Shown here piece after piece: positions 9,531-13,094 of a stretch of 13,094 nucleotides of DNA. The stretch comes from Desulfobacteraceae bacterium (GTDB lineage: Bacteria; Desulfobacterota; Desulfobulbia; Desulfobulbales; Desulfobulbaceae): the NCBI GenBank assembly GCA_022837185.1, contig JALHJD010000055.1, forward strand, positions 1 to 13,094, in the 5' to 3' direction. The position numbers and the translations under genes were made by a program. Positions within the stretch are counted from its first letter, which is position 1, and each line of letters begins with the position of its first letter. The notes beneath the pieces were generated by a model that was not told the DNA's origin, searched no databases, and saw only the letters and a list, made by a program, of their open reading frames with translations.

Positions 9531-10644
9531 TCAGGGCTGCCAGAGAAGATAAGACTTGATGAACTGATCAAGGCGGCCGTCCAGGACGGCGTCCACGTTG
9601 CCCTCCTCGTGGCCCGTCCGGTGATCCTTGATCAACCTGTACGGCTGCAGGACATAGGAGCGGATCTGGCTTCCCCAGGCTATTTCCTTTTTGTCGCCGT
9701 GCAGGTTCTTCTGCTCCTTCATCTTCTCCTGCCGTTCCAACTCGTACAGACGGGCAGCCAGCATTTTCATGGCCATGTCCTTGTTCCGGTGCTGGGAGCG
9801 TTCGTTCTGACACTGCACGACAATGCCGGTCGGCAGATGGGTGATCCGGATGGCCGAATCGGTCTTGTTGACATGCTGGCCGCCCGCGCCGCTGGAGCGG
9901 AAGGTGTCGATGCGCAAATCCTTCTCATTGATGTCGATGTCGATGGTATCATCGAGCTCGGGCATGACCATGACCGAGGCGAAAGAGGTATGCCGGCGGC
10001 CGCTGGCGTCAAAGGGCGATATCCTGACCAGGCGGTGAATACCCAGTTCGGAACGGAGGAGTCCGTAGGCATGGCGGCCCTTGACCATGATGGTCACACT
10101 CTTGACTCCGGCTTCGTCGCCGGGCAGATAGTCAAGAATACTGGTTGAAAATTCCTTCTCCTCGGCCCAGCGCAGGTACATGCGCATGAGCATGGACACC
10201 CAGTCCTGGGCCTCGGTCCCTCCGGCCCCGGCATGAATCGTCAGGATGGCATTGTTGGCGTCATGCTCGCCGCTAAACATGCACTCAAGCTCAACCTCGT
10301 CGATGCGCCGGCGGAGCTCCTTGATGCTGGCGGCGACTTCCCGCTGGGTATCCAGGTCCTGCTCATCGACGGCCATGTCCAGCAGCATTTCAGCTTCTTC
10401 CAGTTCGCGGAAATTCTTTTCCCAGGCGTGGACGATTTCCTGCAGTTGGCCGAACTCCTTCTGGATTTTTTTTGCCCGGGGCTGATCATTCCAGAAATCA
10501 TGGGCATGGGTCAGCTTCTCCAGCCGTTCCGCCTCCAGTTTCTTGCCGGGCAGGTCAAAGATGCTCCTTCAGGGCCAGCATGCGGTCCTTCAGATCCAGA
10601 AGCTGTTGTTTCGCCTCCCCGGATTCCATTATTGCTTCCGCCAT
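9531..10644 (-). CDS. prfB: Peptide chain release factor 2, programmed +1 frameshift
   Basis: RF2 terminates translation at UAA and UGA. The gene is in two frames. Codons from ATG 10644 to CTT 10558 give 29 residues and then meet UGA (10557-10555). A +1 shift skips the T at 10557 and continues with GAC from 10556 to the stop at 9531, for 370 residues in total (E. coli RF2 has 365). The joined part reads DLPGKKLEAERLEK then HDFWND, as in RF2 N-terminal domains. Later motifs are SPF at 209-211, which reads UGA/UAA, and GGQ at 254-256 in SSGAGGQHVNK, which hydrolyses peptidyl-tRNA. The residue at the E. coli 246 position is Ser, not the Thr of K-12. A strong ribosome site GAGGA (10652-10656) lies 7 nt before the ATG. 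The shift lets RF2 level control its own synthesis. Confidence 0.96.
10554..10569 (-). promoter_or_regulatory. prfB: RF2 +1 programmed frameshift site
   Basis: On the coding strand AAGGAG (10569-10564) is followed by CAT, then CTTTGAC (10560-10554). The internal Shine-Dalgarno-like element sits 3 nt before the slippery CTT, as in the E. coli prfB signal, and the CUUUGAC core is identical to the E. coli one. Low RF2 slows reading of the in-frame UGA and so favours the shift. The frames on both sides encode RF2 sequence, which confirms the join. Confidence 0.95.
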
Positions 10645-10651
10645 TGTTTTT

Positions 10652-10656
10652 TCCTC
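10652..10656 (-). promoter_or_regulatory. Ribosome binding site of prfB
   Basis: GAGGA on the minus strand lies 7 nt before the ATG at 10644. It is among the clearest Shine-Dalgarno sequences in the window and fixes the start of the short zero-frame part of prfB. Confidence 0.8.
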
Positions 10657-10840
10657 GCTCAATTCCCCGGTCCGGAAACCAGGAGTATTGCCCCTTGGCG
10701 GGGCGATCTGCTCACGTTCGTCCCTTAGCAGCCGGAAACGGCCATGCAGAGACCGGCCGACCACCTCGGGATAAAACAGGCCCTCTCCCCTTATCAGGGG
10801 CTGGACGGGGGATGTGGATTAACCTTCGATTTTTCCGGCA
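10657..10840 (-). other. prfB 5' leader with two small hairpins
   Basis: This non-coding stretch of about 180 nt lies between a predicted promoter and the prfB ribosome site. On the transcribed strand it can form CCCCT-GATA-AGGGG (10787-10800) and GCCCC-GCCAA-GGGGC (10690-10704). Neither is followed by a U-tract, so neither looks like a terminator. An in-frame GTG at 10764 opens into prfB but lacks RF2-like sequence, so it is not taken as a start. The function of the leader is unknown. Confidence 0.4.
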
Positions 10841-10847
10841 ACCATAT

Positions 10848-10876
10848 ATTTTAAACGCTCTACCGCCAAGACTCAA
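10848..10876 (-). promoter_or_regulatory. Predicted sigma70-type promoter of prfB
   Basis: On the minus strand TTGAGT (10871-10876) and TAAAAT (10848-10853) are separated by 17 nt, matching the consensus at four of six and five of six positions. They lie in an AT-rich patch just after the lnt stop, in a 251-nt gap that otherwise has no gene. This suggests that prfB is transcribed separately from corC-lnt, giving a leader of roughly 200 nt. Confidence 0.5.
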
Positions 10877-10895
10877 GGGGGCAAGAACTTTTTTT

Positions 10896-12497
10896 TCAGA
10901 GTCGCGGCCGCCGGAAGAGGAAAGAGATGCCCGCGGCAGACACCAGCACCAGGCAAACCTGCCCGAAAAAACGGCCGAAGAGGGCATAGACCGTCCACCC
11001 CTCATAGAGGGGAACTTCCGCCGCCAGGGCCGCCGGTTCAAACAGGTCGGTTTGGCTCACCACCCTGCCGAGGGGGGTGACGAAACCGCTGATCCCGGTA
11101 TTGGCGGCCCTGACCAGGGAACGCCTGGTCTCCACCGCCCGGAAAACCGCCATGGCAAATGACTGATGCGGTGCGCTGGAGCGGCCGTACCAGGCGTCAT
11201 TGGTGAGGTTCACCAGCAGATTGGCTCCGGCGGCAACCGTCCTGCCGGACAGGCCGGGAAAAATGGACTCGTAGCAGATGAGCGTTCCCAGCCGCAGGCC
11301 ATTGACCTCCAGGGGCTCTCCGGAGACGCCCGGCGAAAAATTGCCGACGCTTTCCACCAGCGGCTCAAGAAAGGGCAGCAACCGCCGCAGGGGGACATAT
11401 TCGCCGAACGGCACCAGGTGCTGCTTATCATAGCGCCCCCGCGGTTCGCCGTCGGGGCCGATCAGCAGAGCGCTGTTGTAATAGGCGGCGGCCCCCGGGC
11501 CCGATGGGTGCCGGGCCTCCTCAAAGGTATAATGGGGAACGCCGGAAAGCAGCCATATCCGGTGACGGGCTGCCAGTTCCGCAACCTCGGCGAAAAGGGG
11601 GTCGACGGCGGGATAAAAGGGAATGGCCGTCTCCGGCCAGACCAGCAGGTCCGGTTTGTTCCCGGCGATAAGGGTCTCGGACAGGCGCCCATAGATGTCG
11701 AGGGTCGTAGACTTCCTGTCCGGGGTCCATTTTTGGTCCTGGGCGATGTTGCCCTGAACCACGCCGACCCGCACCCGGTCCTCCTGGGCCAGGACACTCT
11801 CCAGCTGTGCCTGTCGAACCAGGGAATACCCGCCAGCCAGCACCAGGAGCGACAGCGCCGCGACGGCAGCCTTTGCCTCGCCCGGTGCCGGCCGCCGGCG
11901 GGTTCGCCCCAGTGTCAATGCATGGACAAGGAGAACGTTGACCAGCACCAGGCAGAAGCTTATCAGGTGGTGGCCGCCGAGATCGGCCGCCTGCACAAGC
12001 CGGGGCGCGGAAGCAAGGCCGTAGCCGAGATCCATCCAGGGAAATCCGGAAAAAAGGACGCTCCGCAGCCAGTCAAGCCCGACCCAGAGGACCGGCGCCA
12101 GGTAGAGGAGGGCCATCTCCCGGGAGGGTCCGCAACGCCCCCTGAAAAAGGAAAGTAATCCTGCAAAAACAGCCATGTATATCCCCATGTACATGGCCAG
12201 CATCAGCAGGGCCGGGACCGAGAGCCAGGGGGGCAGGCCGCCGTAGCGCCCCAGGACGATGACTATCCAGTACAGCAGGCAGATATGGTAGAGGAACCCG
12301 GTCAGCATCCCTGCCGCCGCGCTTTGCGCGGCGCCGCGCCGTGAAACGATGAGCAGCAGGGGCACCAGGGCGGCAAACAGAAGAGGCCACCAGCCGAGAC
12401 GACCGGGCATGGCCGCGGCCAGCATGACGGCGGTGGCGAGCGAACCCGGGACCACTCCCCCGGCATTCCGCCAGAACCGGCCCGGCTTTTCAGGCAT
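10896..12497 (-). CDS. lnt: Apolipoprotein N-acyltransferase
   Basis: Lnt adds the third acyl chain to the N-terminal cysteine of lipoproteins at the inner membrane, after Lgt and Lsp. From ATG 12497 it has 533 residues. The first 230 or so are hydrophobic segments (for example WWPLLFAALVPLLLIV and VPALLMLAMYMGIYMAVFAG). They are followed by a periplasmic nitrilase domain with the catalytic triad: Glu289 in VWPETAIP, Lys358 in RYDKQHLVPFGEYVP, and Cys408 in LICYES. The LTNDAWYG motif and a final membrane segment (FGQVCLVLVSAAGISFLF) complete the family pattern. The start overlaps the stop of the upstream CBS gene by 8 nt; an in-frame TTG at 12545 would overlap it far more and is rejected. The corC-lnt order is the same as ybeX-lnt in E. 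coli. No terminator hairpin is visible after the stop. Confidence 0.96.
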   Translation of the reverse strand: MPEKPGRFWRNAGGVVPGSLATAVMLAAAMPGRLGWWPLLFAALVPLLLIVSRRGAAQSAAAGMLTGFLYHICLLYWIVIVLGRYGGLPPWLSVPALLMLAMYMGIYMAVFAGLLSFFRGRCGPSREMALLYLAPVLWVGLDWLRSVLFSGFPWMDLGYGLASAPRLVQAADLGGHHLISFCLVLVNVLLVHALTLGRTRRRPAPGEAKAAVAALSLLVLAGGYSLVRQAQLESVLAQEDRVRVGVVQGNIAQDQKWTPDRKSTTLDIYGRLSETLIAGNKPDLLVWPETAIPFYPAVDPLFAEVAELAARHRIWLLSGVPHYTFEEARHPSGPGAAAYYNSALLIGPDGEPRGRYDKQHLVPFGEYVPLRRLLPFLEPLVESVGNFSPGVSGEPLEVNGLRLGTLICYESIFPGLSGRTVAAGANLLVNLTNDAWYGRSSAPHQSFAMAVFRAVETRRSLVRAANTGISGFVTPLGRVVSQTDLFEPAALAAEVPLYEGWTVYALFGRFFGQVCLVLVSAAGISFLFRRPRL

Positions 12498-13094
12498 CGA
12501 TGCGTTTGACGCGGATCGTTTTGATCCGCCGCGGATCGGCGGCAAGGACCTTGAATTCCAGCACTCCCTCCTTCACCACCATACCGATCCGGGGGACCCG
12601 GCCCAGTTTATGGATGAGCAGGCCGCCGATCGATTCATACGGCCCCTCCGGCAGTTCAACCTGAAAATATTCCTCCACATCCTCAATATCGATCCTGGCC
12701 TTGACAATGACCGTCTGCTCGTCGACTATCCTGAGCTCGTTCTCGTCTTCATCATACTCATCGTCGATCTCGCCGACAATCTCCTCGATGACGTCCTCCA
12801 GGGTGATAAGTCCGCGCACCCCGCCGAACTCGTCCGTCACTATGGCCATATGGGTCTTCCGATTCTGAAAATCCCGCAGCAGGTCGACAATGGGCTTGTG
12901 CTCGGAGACAAAAAAGGGCGGGTTGAGGAAGCCTTCGAGCCCCATGGGTTCGTCCGGCTTCAGGATGCAGATGCGCAGCAGATCCTTGGCGTGCAGGATA
13001 CCGATGATATGGTCCTGGTTCTCTCGATAAATGGGAATCCTTGTGTACCCTTCCTCGGAGATGATGCGGATCAGTTCGGCGACGGAGGTCTTTT
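12490..13094 (-). CDS. CBS-domain CorC/HlyC-type protein, C-terminal part
   Basis: This protein belongs to the CorC/HlyC (YbeX-like) family and is cut by the window edge; the N-terminus lies beyond 13094. About 201 residues are visible. The end of the first CBS motif reads EEGYTRIPIY then IIGILHAKDLLR. The second is MAIVTDEFGGVRGLITLEDV followed by IEEIVGEIDDEYDEDE, a family hallmark. The C-terminal 80 or so residues form the transporter-associated CorC_HlyC domain (YESIGGLLIHKLGRVPRIG). CorC was named for Mg/Co efflux, but the biochemical role of YbeX-like proteins is debated. Whether this one has an N-terminal DUF21 membrane domain, or is soluble like YbeX, cannot be seen. The ATG at 12945 is internal, since CBS sequence continues upstream in frame. 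The 8-nt overlap with lnt suggests a common transcript. Confidence 0.9.
   Translation of the reverse strand, partial: KTSVAELIRIISEEGYTRIPIYRENQDHIIGILHAKDLLRICILKPDEPMGLEGFLNPPFFVSEHKPIVDLLRDFQNRKTHMAIVTDEFGGVRGLITLEDVIEEIVGEIDDEYDEDENELRIVDEQTVIVKARIDIEDVEEYFQVELPEGPYESIGGLLIHKLGRVPRIGMVVKEGVLEFKVLAADPRRIKTIRVKRIDA

Noticed and set aside
8246..9559. Rightward open frame of 437 codons opposite the GlcF-like gene
   Set aside because: It is antisense to a gene with two ferredoxin and two CCG motifs; the translation is Gly/Pro/Arg/Gln-rich filler.
9518..9571. TTG start at 9571 for the GlcF-like protein
   Set aside because: It would overlap prfB by 41 nt, while the ATG at 9517 leaves the ferredoxin motifs at the usual distance from the N-terminus.
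10555..10557. In-frame UGA in prfB as a selenocysteine codon or a broken gene
   Set aside because: The CTTTGAC context with an upstream AAGGAG and continuing RF2 sequence in the +1 frame is the known autoregulatory shift, so neither selenocysteine nor a pseudogene is needed.

Overview
The window comes from a GC-rich Gram-negative chromosome. The best guess is Desulfobacterota or a related 'deltaproteobacterial' lineage. This rests on a seven-heme periplasmic c-type cytochrome, a GlcF-like Fe-S protein with two CCG domains, an apolipoprotein N-acyltransferase (which implies an outer-membrane lipoprotein pathway), and a family-typical set of housekeeping genes. The lineage is an inference; no marker here fixes genus or family. 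No tRNA, rRNA, CRISPR array, insertion sequence or phage gene was seen.

Layout: only the first gene, the C-terminal end of a SAM hydroxide adenosyltransferase-like protein (2-280), reads rightward. Everything else reads leftward. In transcription order, from right to left, these are: a CorC/HlyC-type CBS protein cut by the window edge (12490-13094), lnt (10896-12497), prfB with a programmed +1 frameshift (9531-10644), a GlcF-like Fe-S protein (8282-9517), dgt (7113-8186), valS (4384-7071), nadC (3554-4384), aroE (2639-3544), a compound palindromic repeat (2515-2611), aroA (1184-2476) and a heptaheme cytochrome (277-1059). Several junctions are tight: corC/lnt overlap by 8 nt, valS/nadC share one base (TAATG), nadC/aroE are 9 nt apart, and prfB/Fe-S are 13 nt apart. 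Breaks that could hold promoters or processing sites are 10645-10895 (before prfB), 8187-8281 (before dgt), 2477-2638 (before aroA) and 1060-1183 (before the cytochrome).

Functions: corC-lnt is the envelope pair also found in E. coli (ybeX-lnt). prfB, valS and dgt serve translation and dNTP control. nadC makes NAD precursor, and aroE and aroA are two consecutive-pathway enzymes of chorismate synthesis. The Fe-S protein and the cytochrome are redox parts whose partners are not in the window.

No wholly new system was found. The most instructive items are the textbook-like RF2 frameshift site (a plain ORF call would lose the first 85 residues), the heptaheme cytochrome of unassigned role, the multi-hairpin repeat between aroE and aroA, and a small degenerate heptamer array that forms the last codons of aroE.
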